Of a DNA stretch of 64,000 nt, positions 43,576-52,273 are shown piece after piece. Origin of the DNA: CAYWKU01 sp964459325 (GTDB taxonomy: Bacteria; RBG-13-61-14; CAYWKU01); the NCBI GenBank assembly GCA_964459325.1, contig CAYWKU010000010.1, positions 1-64,000 on the forward strand, written 5' to 3'. Below the pieces are notes generated by a model. That model was not told where the DNA came from and made no database searches. It saw only the letters and a program-made list of their open reading frames with translations. The position numbers were made by a program, and so were the translations under genes. How positions within the stretch are numbered: the first letter of the stretch is position 1; each line of letters starts with the position of its first letter.

Positions 43576-45591
43576 TTATCCTTTACCTATAAGCTTTTTG
43601 AAGAACCCTGAAAGTTTCTTACCGAAGGAAGGCGGCGGTTCGGGAGGGCGATAGCGTTTGAACTGCTTCGACTCACCCCCCTCCTGTTGCCCTTCTTTCT
43701 GTGCCGCATCGCCCTTTATAATCTGGCCGGTCACAGGGTCCCGCTTTATGAGCATCCTTCCGTCCTTGGTCTTGAAGGTTTTCACTCCGTGGGCAGCGGT
43801 TTCCGGCTCTTTCTGTCCGGGGGGCGGCGTTGGAGATTTGGAAGCGGATGGCTTGGGTGTTGGCTCGGAAGATTTAGCCGAAGTTGCCGGCTGTTTCTGC
43901 TGCGGCTGTCCCTGGGCAGCTCGGGCGGGTGGAGGTTTGGGGGCCGCTCTTGCCGACGGGGGTTCAGGTTCTTGCGGCGCGGCAGTTTCCGTCTTTGATT
44001 TTGATGATGAGGCTTGCACTTCTTCTTTCTTCTTCGGCGGTTCTTTCTTTTCAATCAACTTGGACTTATGCGTCTTCTGGGTAATTCCGCTGGTCACCGT
44101 TATATTTGTTTCTATCCATTTTTTGGTGTCAGGGTCCTGGGCGGAGACCGACAACAATCCCTCCGGCGACAACTTGAGTATTACTTCCAGCTTCGCCTGT
44201 CCCTTTGGAGCGGGTGGAATTCCCGAAAACACGAACTCCCCCAACAGCTCGTTTTCGCTCGCTTTTTCACTCTCCCCCTGTGCGATTTTCAGCTTGAGCT
44301 GGGTCTGGTTATCCTTGCTGGTGGTGAACACCATGCTGGTGGCATTCGGTATGGTGGTGTTTTTAGGAAATATCTTGTGAAACCGGTCTTTTGCCAGCAT
44401 AACGCCGATACTCATGGGGAGCACGTCTATCAGCGTAATCTTGTAATCCGCGCCGGTGGTCATGGAATAAGCCATCAGGGCGGCGCCTATAGCGACGGCT
44501 TCATCAGGATGAACACCCTTGCTGGGTGCTTTTCCGAAAAACTCTCCTACCCTCTTGCCCACGACGGGCATCCGGGTCTGGCCCCCGACCAACAGGACAT
44601 CATCGATTTCATCGGGAGCCCATCCCGTGTCTCCAAGAACGTCCCGGCATTTTTCGAGCGTTCTTTCCAGAAGGTCATTGACCCTGGACTCCAGCTTGTC
44701 GCGATCAACCGTTATATCCAGGTTCGCGGGGCCATCGTCCGTCATGGCGATGTATGGTATGTTGATACGCGCTTCCTGCTTGGTGGAAAGGTCTATCTTG
44801 GCCCTTTCGCAGGCGTCCTTGACCCTCTGTAGAGCCACGGCGTCTTTATACAAATCCACTCCCGTCTCGCCTTTGAACTGCTCCAGCACCAACTCGATGA
44901 GGCGATTGTCGAAATCGACACCACCCAGGAAAGTGTCGCCGCCGGTCGCCTTAACCTCGTAAACGTTGTCCCTTACTTCCAGAAGGCTGATATCGAAAGT
45001 ACCGCCGCCCAGGTCGTAGACCGCAACTTTTTCGTTCTTGTGCTTTCCCCACCCGTATGCCAGGGCCGCGGCAGTGGGCTCGTTTATAATCCGCAACACC
45101 TCCAGCTCAGCTATCATCCCTGCGTCCTTCACGGCCTGCCGCTGGCGGTCGTTAAAGTAAGCGGGCACTGTCACCACGGCGCCGGTCACTTCCTCCTCGA
45201 GAATGTCCTGGGCGGTGTTGCGCACCTTGTCCAGAATGAGGGCGCTGACCTCGTCCAGCCCGTAGACTTCATCGGCTATCTTAATGAGGACGTCGTCCTT
45301 GTCGCCGTCCACCATGTCATAGGTGAAGTGCTTCTGTACCTCCTCCATTATGTTGGAATGGTAACTTCTGCCGATAAGCCTTTTGGCTCCGTATATGGTG
45401 TTGACGGGATTGATAAGGCTCTGTCGCTTGGCGGCCTGGCCGACAAGGCGGTTTCCCTTCTCGTCCACCGCCACCATGCTTGGAATGGTAAAACCCCCGC
45501 CGGTGTCGGAAATTACACGAGGCTTGCCGCTCTCCACGATAGCGGCACAGGAGTTGGTGGTTCCAAGATCTATTCCGATGGTAACGCCCAT
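43576..45591 (-). CDS. Hsp70 (DnaK-like) chaperone with lid replaced by a proline-rich tail
   Basis: A 671-residue Hsp70. The nucleotide-binding domain (1-375) is intact ('GIDLGTTNSCAAI', 'VAVYDLGGGTFDISLL', 'VLLVGGQTRMP'), and the beta-sandwich substrate-binding domain continues to about 506. Where DnaK has its helical lid, this protein has a 165-residue tail rich in Pro, Ala, Lys and Gln. A small conserved-looking stretch within it ('GVKTFKTKDGRMLIKRDPVTGQII') is followed by a basic amphipathic end ('FGKKLSGFFKKLIGKG') that could touch a membrane. It therefore probably binds partners transiently and is not the housekeeping DnaK. No grpE/dnaJ is adjacent. A J-domain protein is encoded at 5164-7197. 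Confidence 0.85.
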   Translation of the reverse strand: MGVTIGIDLGTTNSCAAIVESGKPRVISDTGGGFTIPSMVAVDEKGNRLVGQAAKRQSLINPVNTIYGAKRLIGRSYHSNIMEEVQKHFTYDMVDGDKDDVLIKIADEVYGLDEVSALILDKVRNTAQDILEEEVTGAVVTVPAYFNDRQRQAVKDAGMIAELEVLRIINEPTAAALAYGWGKHKNEKVAVYDLGGGTFDISLLEVRDNVYEVKATGGDTFLGGVDFDNRLIELVLEQFKGETGVDLYKDAVALQRVKDACERAKIDLSTKQEARINIPYIAMTDDGPANLDITVDRDKLESRVNDLLERTLEKCRDVLGDTGWAPDEIDDVLLVGGQTRMPVVGKRVGEFFGKAPSKGVHPDEAVAIGAALMAYSMTTGADYKITLIDVLPMSIGVMLAKDRFHKIFPKNTTIPNATSMVFTTSKDNQTQLKLKIAQGESEKASENELLGEFVFSGIPPAPKGQAKLEVILKLSPEGLLSVSAQDPDTKKWIETNITVTSGITQKTHKSKLIEKKEPPKKKEEVQASSSKSKTETAAPQEPEPPSARAAPKPPPARAAQGQPQQKQPATSAKSSEPTPKPSASKSPTPPPGQKEPETAAHGVKTFKTKDGRMLIKRDPVTGQIIKGDAAQKEGQQEGGESKQFKRYRPPEPPPSFGKKLSGFFKKLIGKG

Positions 45592-45625
45592 GAATCGCCC
45601 TTAAATGCCCTTTAACTTTCCATCA

Positions 45626-45654
45626 ATTTTATATAAATTGAATTTTTTTGTAAA
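45626..45654 (-). promoter_or_regulatory. Sigma-70 promoter of the Hsp70-like gene
   Basis: On the minus strand, TTTACA (45654-45649), a 17-base A/T-rich spacer, then TAAAAT (45631-45626), 34 bases before the ATG at 45591. No CIRCE element or heat-shock -10 was seen, so heat control is not indicated. Confidence 0.5.
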
Positions 45655-45711
45655 GTAGCAGCGAAAATTAACAGCAACCTTAACGGTTTTGTGCGATTTT
45701 CCGGAAGGGTT

Positions 45712-47166
45712 TCAGATTTCAAATTCGTTCTTTAAACGCTCCTCCCGCTCCATGAGCCGCCCGTGCATTTCCTTTCTTTTTTTCAAGTACCCGGGGTCGC
45801 CGGCAAGATTGGTCATCTCCAGCGGGTCGTCGGCCATGTTGTACAACTCGTATTCCTCCGCCTTGCCGTTTTTTTCGAAGTAATACGCATACTTCCAGTC
45901 TTTATCCCGCAGGCACCGGATGTGTACGGGGTATTTTTCGACATCGGAATCCTTGTTTCCAAATCCCCTGAACAACTCCGAGTCCTGGTTAAAGATGACC
46001 TCTTCCCTGAGCGAGGCCGTTTCCGGATTGACCAGTGCCGGCGTCAAATCGATTCCCGGCATGTATGGCAACCCCGAGGTTATGCCCGCCAGAGAAAACA
46101 GGGTGGGCATCAAATCTATAATGGATGCCATAGTATGAGCCTGCTTACCCATCGGGATGAGTCCGGGCGCCGAAAATATCAGGGGCACGTTGATTTCCTC
46201 CTCGTAAGCGAAGCAGCCCTTGGCGCGAAGGCGGTGGGAGCCGCCCATGTCGCCGTGGTCGGATATGAAAGCTATTACGGTGTTGTCCCGCTGCCCGGAT
46301 TCATCCAGTGCGTCCAGCACGTCCCCCACGTTGCCGTCGGCATCCTCGGTACAATGTATGTAGTAATCCAGATACCTGCGCCATTCGTCATCATCCGTCT
46401 CGTCCATGTAACCGCCCAGCTTATTATACAACTCCTGGAACTTCTTCTGGCAACCCGGCTTGTCCGAAAGGTCGTCCAGCCAGTTGGGAGGCGGCTTTTC
46501 GGTCTTGATGGGCCGCAACTTGCGCTGCGGATAAAAGAGAGGATACGAGCATATATCGTGCGGGTTGACCAACGAACAAACCAGAAACCAGGGCCGCTTG
46601 TGATTTTCCGGCTGCCGAAGCCATCTTGCGGCCTGCCTGGCGTAAAACGGGTCCTGGAGCGCTCCGCTGTACGGCGGCCCCCCGAACAAGGCGTCCGGCG
46701 GATTCCAGCCGGTGAAGCCGTAATCGATGAGCGGGTCCTTATCGTCCCGGCTTTCCTTAAGGCTCAAGTGCCATTTTCCCCGATACGGGGTCTGATAGCC
46801 CGCCTTACTGAAAATATGTCCCAGCGTGGGAATACGCGGGTCAAGGCTCGGCTGCTTTTCGGCGTGCAGAAAGTCGCAATTGATGTACATCCCGTTCTGG
46901 GTGGTGTGGGTTCCTGTCAGGATGCAGGCCCGCGACGGCGAGCAAGGCGAGGCGCTGATGAAGTGATTGGTAAAGCTCACCCCGCTCTGAGCTATCCGGT
47001 CTATGTTGGGCGTACTCAGTTGAGGCGTCCACTTACTCTGCCTCATCTGGTCGACCATAATAAGCAACACGTTGGGCGGCCGCGAGCCGGCTCGCAGAAT
47101 GCCCGGTACCATGCCGGCCCCCGCAGCCGCAACAGCCGAGTCCCGTATAAATTCTCTCCGCTTCAT
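45712..47166 (-). CDS. Tat-exported sulfatase (Cys-type formylglycine)
   Basis: A 484-residue sulfatase. The N-terminus 'MKRREFIRDSAVAAAGAGMV' is a twin-arginine signal, so the enzyme is folded before export. 'NVLLIMVDQMR' gives the metal-binding Asp39/Gln40, and the modification motif 'SPCSPSRACILTG' contains Cys75, to be converted to formylglycine. 'DHGDMGGSHRL' supplies further metal ligands. The maturation enzyme is not in the window. It is 63 bases downstream of the penicillin-acylase gene on the same strand, so co-transcription is likely. The substrate could be a sulfate or phosphonate ester. Confidence 0.9.
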   Translation of the reverse strand: MKRREFIRDSAVAAAGAGMVPGILRAGSRPPNVLLIMVDQMRQSKWTPQLSTPNIDRIAQSGVSFTNHFISASPCSPSRACILTGTHTTQNGMYINCDFLHAEKQPSLDPRIPTLGHIFSKAGYQTPYRGKWHLSLKESRDDKDPLIDYGFTGWNPPDALFGGPPYSGALQDPFYARQAARWLRQPENHKRPWFLVCSLVNPHDICSYPLFYPQRKLRPIKTEKPPPNWLDDLSDKPGCQKKFQELYNKLGGYMDETDDDEWRRYLDYYIHCTEDADGNVGDVLDALDESGQRDNTVIAFISDHGDMGGSHRLRAKGCFAYEEEINVPLIFSAPGLIPMGKQAHTMASIIDLMPTLFSLAGITSGLPYMPGIDLTPALVNPETASLREEVIFNQDSELFRGFGNKDSDVEKYPVHIRCLRDKDWKYAYYFEKNGKAEEYELYNMADDPLEMTNLAGDPGYLKKRKEMHGRLMEREERLKNEFEI

Positions 47167-47229
47167 AGTGTCATTCTCCTGAAAAAATTTTCGCCCGACC
47201 CGACACTTTGTTAAACGGGCGGCGGTGTC

Positions 47230-49869
47230 TTACTTGCCGGGCATCGGCTTTAAAAGAAACAACCCTTCGCTTTTTTGGCTTACCTCGTCCATATCCATGA
47301 GGGCTTTTATATATTGACCCCTGTACCACATTTCGGCGCCGTCCTTGTAGTGCGGGCTTTTCCATTGCCCGCTTTCGCCGCCGTCTATAATCCACAGGCT
47401 TCCGTCCACGTTGCTCATGTCCACCACATGCCTCAGGCACGGCCCGCCGACGGTGCGGTAATCGTCTATTTTGTGGCTGGCGGCCCTGACGGTGCCGTGT
47501 CCCCCGTGATGGGGCAGCGGGCCGTAATTCAGGTATTTCGCAAACGGTCCCACACCAAGGGGATGGGAGAAAGTCACGGTGTGTAGCTCACCCCAGCTCC
47601 ATTTTTCCATCTTCTTGCCCAGTTTTTCGGTAAGTCCGGCCACCGCTTCGGTAAAAGCCCGCCTCATGATGTCATCGCGGGTTTCCTTCTCTGCCGTATT
47701 TTTATTATCGAAATAAGGCGAGCCGTGATGAATCATGTACTCCAGGGTACCCAGGGTAAGCTTTGTCTGGGTGTAAAGGCGAAACATCCTTTCGCCCATC
47801 TCATCTTCAAAAGTCAGGTGCATCATGCGGGAGAGCCATTCGGTGTAGATGGCCGGAGCGGGGCTGTTATAGTTTGCGTAGTAGTTCCAGTCCTCGAGCG
47901 CTTTGGCCGCTGCTTTTTCCCGGAAGGTCAAGTTCCCCGTTTCCTCCAGGACATCCAACAGCTGCGGCGCCTGGTGAGCGGCTGACAGCATTTTGGTATC
48001 GTTCTGGATGCTGGCCATGTCGTGAACGGTAAACTTCTCTTCCTTTCTAATTTTCTCCTTCAACAATTGCTCAACACGCATGGCCCTCCATCCGGAAACG
48101 TACGAGAAGCCGAAAACGTAAGGATAATCGCCCGGGGGCACTACCTGGTTGTTGGCGGTCGCCACATATCCCCTGTCGGGGTTGAATACCTGCGGCACGT
48201 GCTCGGGCGGCACGAAGCGGGTCCATTCATACTCGCCGGTCCACCCCGGCACGGGTTTGGCGCCGTCTCCGGCGGCCCGCAACGGGATACGCCCTCCGGC
48301 GATGTAGCCTATGTTGCCGCTGTCATCGACCGCCACCCAGTTCTGGTTGGGCACGCCGTGTATTTTCATGGCTTCTTTAAAATCGTCGAGGGTTTCGGCC
48401 TTCATCATTTTCATGATAACGTCGACCTCGTTGTGTATGGGGCCGGTATCCCTTTTTCGGAACTTTTCCATGAACTCTTCCACCGTGGACGATTCGAGCG
48501 CCAGCCGGGTCAGCTCCTGGTTCTCGCTGAAATCGTACCCGGCCCATCTCAACGCCATCGGGGGCGCATCTTCCAGCATCGCGGGGTTGAAATCGTTTAT
48601 GACAGGCCCGTGGCGGGTCATTTTGACTTTCAACACTTCCGCCTTTTCAACGTCGCCGCGCAGGCCGTCGCGGACTTTCATGACTTCCTCGCGGACGGTG
48701 ACGGGTTCCCAGTCGTCCTTGTACTTGTATTTGTTGCCGGTGGAGTTGAATTTTTCCACGTAAATATCCTGCACGTCGGCCCTGGTGGTGGTAAGTCCCC
48801 ACGCCACGTGGCGGTTGTGACCGAGCACCACGAAGGGCATTCCGGGGAAAGTCACGCCGAAAACGTTGTAACCTGCACCTTTTATGTGCACCTGCCAGAA
48901 GATGGAGGGCATCATGTGGGTAAGATGCGGGTCATTGGCCAGGATTGGCATCCCGCTTTCGGTAAGCTCCCCGCTGACAATCCAGTTGTTGCTGGCATGG
49001 CCGAACGGGGCAATCTGTCTGCGTATGCGGTCGGCGGCCAGTATTTCCCCCAGCTTTGCCAGAGGCTCAGGTGACGCGGGTATGGTGTTCATTTTTGAAA
49101 CTTGCCTGCTCTTCTGAACCGGCTCGAGCTTCCGATAGTCCACCACATCCCTTGGAAGAATTGTCGGAATATCCGGCACCGGTTTGCGGTAGGGCGGCAG
49201 GACTTCCCGCGCGAACTGTTCGTCAAATTTATTCGCCAACGCCCACCGGGTGATTTCCATCTCGAGGTTGGAAGCCAGCGACCACCCGACGAACCTTCCA
49301 AGGGCCACCACATTTGCAGGTCTGAAGGGTTCGGGCCTGTAGTCGAGCATTCTGAATTCGAGCGGCAGCTTATCCCCCGAGTCCTCGATAAAGGCGTTCA
49401 CTCCGTCGCAAAAGGCCTGCATCAGCCGGTAAGTGTCGGGGCTTTTTTCCTTGAGCATGGCCTGGCCGACTTCGCCCAGATATTTGAAACCGATTATGCG
49501 ATATATTTTATCCTGGGTGAGCATGGTAACCGGGTCGAGTTGAAGAGATATTTTCACCTCCTGGTCACCGAACACTTCGGCCAGCCTGCCCGCTATAAGC
49601 TTACGATAAACGTCCATCTGGAACAGCCTGTCCTGTGCCTGGGCGTAACCTACGGCGAAGAAGAGGTCGTATTCGTTATCGGCTTCCACGTGAGCGATGC
49701 CCCACTTGTCCCTCAAAATCCTGGCTCCTTCCCTGATTTCCTTATGCGGCTTGTTCCCGTACTTGGGGCTTATTGTGGGGTTTACGGCGTAACCGAGAAA
49801 GCTGGTGACGATACATCCGGCGGCGCCCACCGCCAGACCCAGGCAGGCGGCTATTATCGATTTTCGCAT
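47230..49869 (-). CDS. Penicillin acylase-family (S45, Ntn) amidohydrolase
   Basis: An 879-residue precursor of the penicillin G acylase / acyl-homoserine-lactone acylase family. It has a signal peptide or anchor (about 1-28). The alpha segment has 'DKWGIAHVEADNEYDLFFAVGYAQAQDRLFQMD'. Self-cleavage is expected before Ser293 in 'FGHASNNWIVSG', which becomes the N-terminal nucleophile of the beta chain. The oxyanion Asn and 'RADVQDIYVEK' follow. These enzymes hydrolyse N-acyl amides in the periplasm. Natural substrates include N-acyl homoserine lactones and N-acyl amino acids, and sequence alone does not choose between them. The sulfatase gene follows. Confidence 0.88.
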   Translation of the reverse strand: MRKSIIAACLGLAVGAAGCIVTSFLGYAVNPTISPKYGNKPHKEIREGARILRDKWGIAHVEADNEYDLFFAVGYAQAQDRLFQMDVYRKLIAGRLAEVFGDQEVKISLQLDPVTMLTQDKIYRIIGFKYLGEVGQAMLKEKSPDTYRLMQAFCDGVNAFIEDSGDKLPLEFRMLDYRPEPFRPANVVALGRFVGWSLASNLEMEITRWALANKFDEQFAREVLPPYRKPVPDIPTILPRDVVDYRKLEPVQKSRQVSKMNTIPASPEPLAKLGEILAADRIRRQIAPFGHASNNWIVSGELTESGMPILANDPHLTHMMPSIFWQVHIKGAGYNVFGVTFPGMPFVVLGHNRHVAWGLTTTRADVQDIYVEKFNSTGNKYKYKDDWEPVTVREEVMKVRDGLRGDVEKAEVLKVKMTRHGPVINDFNPAMLEDAPPMALRWAGYDFSENQELTRLALESSTVEEFMEKFRKRDTGPIHNEVDVIMKMMKAETLDDFKEAMKIHGVPNQNWVAVDDSGNIGYIAGGRIPLRAAGDGAKPVPGWTGEYEWTRFVPPEHVPQVFNPDRGYVATANNQVVPPGDYPYVFGFSYVSGWRAMRVEQLLKEKIRKEEKFTVHDMASIQNDTKMLSAAHQAPQLLDVLEETGNLTFREKAAAKALEDWNYYANYNSPAPAIYTEWLSRMMHLTFEDEMGERMFRLYTQTKLTLGTLEYMIHHGSPYFDNKNTAEKETRDDIMRRAFTEAVAGLTEKLGKKMEKWSWGELHTVTFSHPLGVGPFAKYLNYGPLPHHGGHGTVRAASHKIDDYRTVGGPCLRHVVDMSNVDGSLWIIDGGESGQWKSPHYKDGAEMWYRGQYIKALMDMDEVSQKSEGLFLLKPMPGK

Positions 49870-50045
49870 TTCAAGCTCCTTCCTTTTGCCTACTTTTATA
49901 TTCCATAAAACAAGATAGGTAAATCTTAAATCATAGACGCGCTAATCGCAATAACATATCTATAGCGCGGGCGCACAGGAACAGCTTCCATGGCATTAAA
50001 AAACTTGAAATAAGCGTAGCGAGCGGCGCTCGAGGGTAAGTACTT

Positions 50046-50453
50046 TCAACCCCGAAAGGTCTCTTCCATAATCTGATTGAGTTTCTCCAGCGGAAAGGGT
50101 TTTTGCAGTATTTTCAACACGTCCGGGGATTTTTCAATTCTGCGATATTCCCGGTCAACGGACATACCTTTACCGGTAATAACTACGTATTTGAGATGTG
50201 GTTGTACCCTTCGGGCTTCCATCATAAACTCCTCGCCGTTCATCCCGGGCATCAACAAATCGACGATACACGCCTCGTACCGTTGCCTCCCAAGCGCTTC
50301 CAGCCCCTCATGGCCGTTGGCCACAGAGTCAACGTGGTACCCTCGGAGCCTCATGAACTCCACCATCGGTATCCGAACCGGCTCTTCGTCCTCAACAATT
50401 AATATCCTGACGGCGCCCCGCTGATTCCTTTTATCCGGAACCTCGCTTCCCAT
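50046..50453 (-). CDS. Single-domain response regulator paired with the upstream kinase
   Basis: A 135-residue receiver with a short N-terminal extension. Glu21/Asp22/Glu23 form the acidic site, Asp65 ('ACIVDLLMPGMNGEEF') is the phospho-acceptor, and 'VVITGKG' and 'LQKPFP' carry the conserved Thr and Lys. It has no output domain. It lies 75 bases downstream of a membrane histidine kinase gene on the same strand and is its likely target. It ends a three-gene unit with DUF362 and the kinase. Confidence 0.88.
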   Translation of the reverse strand: MGSEVPDKRNQRGAVRILIVEDEEPVRIPMVEFMRLRGYHVDSVANGHEGLEALGRQRYEACIVDLLMPGMNGEEFMMEARRVQPHLKYVVITGKGMSVDREYRRIEKSPDVLKILQKPFPLEKLNQIMEETFRG

Positions 50454-50528
50454 TTAATTCAACCTCCTGGAATCAATCTCAAATTACACCTCATTGCAAA
50501 ATACAAACGTTCCACACTTTTGTTTTTG

Positions 50529-52271
50529 TCAACTTTCCCGATTTTCCTCCTCACTTCGGGGTTCTTTGCTCTTATCCTCAACTCCGCTTGCATTCTTCGG
50601 AAGTTGCACTTGCACGGATGTTCCTTCCCCCGGGTTACTGTCAATCGAGATATTTCCTCCCAACCCCCGCACCACATTATAGGTTATCGACAACCCGAGC
50701 CCCACGCTTAACCCGTCCCCGGAGGCGATGGGGCCTTTGGTGGTGAAAAAGGGGTCGAAAACGTGCGGCAGCACATCCGGGTGGATACCCTCCCCTTCAT
50801 CTCCTATTTCTATTATCGCCTGATTCTCTTCCTCGTAATAGTTTATTCTCAACTTACCGCCGTTTTTCATGGCGTCGCGGGCATTCGATATCAAGGTGAG
50901 CAAAAGTTGCTGTAGCTTGGAGCCGTCCGTTATCAACCTTACGTCTTCCGGCACCTCGACTACCGTTTCAATGCCCACCCTTTCGAAGTCTTTTCTAAAC
51001 AACCGAAGTATTCCGTTAATCACCTCGGCGGGTGAAACCTGCTCGGTGTAAGGCTCGAATTTTTCCGAAAACGTGAGCAACCCTTCGGTTATGTTCTGAG
51101 CCCTGTCCACCAGGTCGATGGTTACGTCCGGCAGTTCCCTCAGACGATTTTCCTTGCCGGGTATCTGGGCCAGTTGCGCGTACCCCCTCAAGCCGGCGAA
51201 TATGTTGTTGTATTCATGGGATATACCCAACACCAGCCTGCCCAGGCTGGCCATTTTATCCTGGAGCATTATCCTTTCCTGGAGCGCCTCCCTCCGGCGC
51301 ATCTCTTCATACCGTTCCGACAGGTCGCGGCAGATACCAAGGATTGCTATTACCCTGTCATTCTCCTTTATAGGGGACAAGTGCAGCTCCACCGGCGCCC
51401 TCCGGCCATCCTTGCATAGAAACTCGAACTCCGTTATCCGCGGCTCTTGAAACTTCAACTGCTCCCGGAGAATCCGGGTGCCTTCCTCATACTTGTCCTC
51501 CGGAAGTATGTAAGCCCCTGGTTTTCCGGCAAGCTCCGATTCCGACGAGTACCCCAGCGCTCTCACGGTAGCCTTGTTGGTCATGGTAATATTAGCCTTC
51601 GGGTCCCATACGATAATGGGGTCGGGAGCTATATCCACCAGCGAGCGGTAACTCCTGATGCCCCTCTCGGCCTGCTGGCGCCTTGTTAATATGGCCTGCG
51701 ATATCAGGGTGGCCAACACGCCGGGGCCAAGAATTAAAAGAACCCCGAAGGTCAGCACCAGCGCAGGACGCTCATATTCGGGAGACATAATCGGACCCGG
51801 CAACCACCCCATGCTCTGCCCGGCGCCGGTGACCACGTAAAATGCCGCCCCAAGGCCGGCCAGCACCAGTATCTTATAGGGCGGTAAAAAGGCAACGTTA
51901 ACTATCAGGAAAATCGGTATAAGAGCTACGTAAAGGCTTTTATAGCCCCCGTGAAAAGCGGAGAGCAACAGAACTCCGAGAAATAAAAAATACGAAATAA
52001 TCTCCACCACAAGTTGCCGAGGGAAAGCAATAATCAGCAGGTAAAAAAGCAGCGCTACTCCCGCCGCGACCACAGGGGGCCACATGTATCTAAGGCTTAA
52101 TACTTCTTCACCCTCCACCGGATATGTGCCCCTCATAACGCTCAAAAGCACACATGCCACAAAAACAACAAACAACGCGGTCCTCAGGTTACGGGCCCGG
52201 GACTGCTCAAGCTCCACTTCCAGGGGCCTGAAGGTGAAGTAATTTTCAACAAATTGGGATAAATTCTTCAT
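50529..52271 (-). CDS. Membrane histidine kinase (6 TM - PAS - HisKA - HATPase)
   Basis: A 580-residue kinase. Six transmembrane helices occupy about residues 28-205, with little periplasmic sequence. They are followed by a PAS domain (about 215-335: 'DIAPDPIIVWDPKANITMTNKATVRALGY'), a HisKA domain with His352 in 'ISHEYNNIFAGLRGYAQLA' (the H-E-Y-N-N variant), and an HATPase domain ('LLTLISNARDAM', 'DEGEGIHPDVLPHVFDPFFTTK', 'GLGLSITY'). The start lies two bases after the stop of the DUF362 gene, so the two are coupled. The membrane part may sense a lipophilic signal. Confidence 0.9.
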   Translation of the reverse strand: MKNLSQFVENYFTFRPLEVELEQSRARNLRTALFVVFVACVLLSVMRGTYPVEGEEVLSLRYMWPPVVAAGVALLFYLLIIAFPRQLVVEIISYFLFLGVLLLSAFHGGYKSLYVALIPIFLIVNVAFLPPYKILVLAGLGAAFYVVTGAGQSMGWLPGPIMSPEYERPALVLTFGVLLILGPGVLATLISQAILTRRQQAERGIRSYRSLVDIAPDPIIVWDPKANITMTNKATVRALGYSSESELAGKPGAYILPEDKYEEGTRILREQLKFQEPRITEFEFLCKDGRRAPVELHLSPIKENDRVIAILGICRDLSERYEEMRRREALQERIMLQDKMASLGRLVLGISHEYNNIFAGLRGYAQLAQIPGKENRLRELPDVTIDLVDRAQNITEGLLTFSEKFEPYTEQVSPAEVINGILRLFRKDFERVGIETVVEVPEDVRLITDGSKLQQLLLTLISNARDAMKNGGKLRINYYEEENQAIIEIGDEGEGIHPDVLPHVFDPFFTTKGPIASGDGLSVGLGLSITYNVVRGLGGNISIDSNPGEGTSVQVQLPKNASGVEDKSKEPRSEEENRES

Positions 52272-52273
52272 CG

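Noticed and set aside
43576..45591. Housekeeping DnaK
   Set aside because: The lid is absent and the tail is Pro-rich; no grpE or dnaJ is adjacent.
49102..49908. 268-codon plus-strand frame within the penicillin-acylase gene
   Set aside because: Shadow of a well-supported minus-strand gene.
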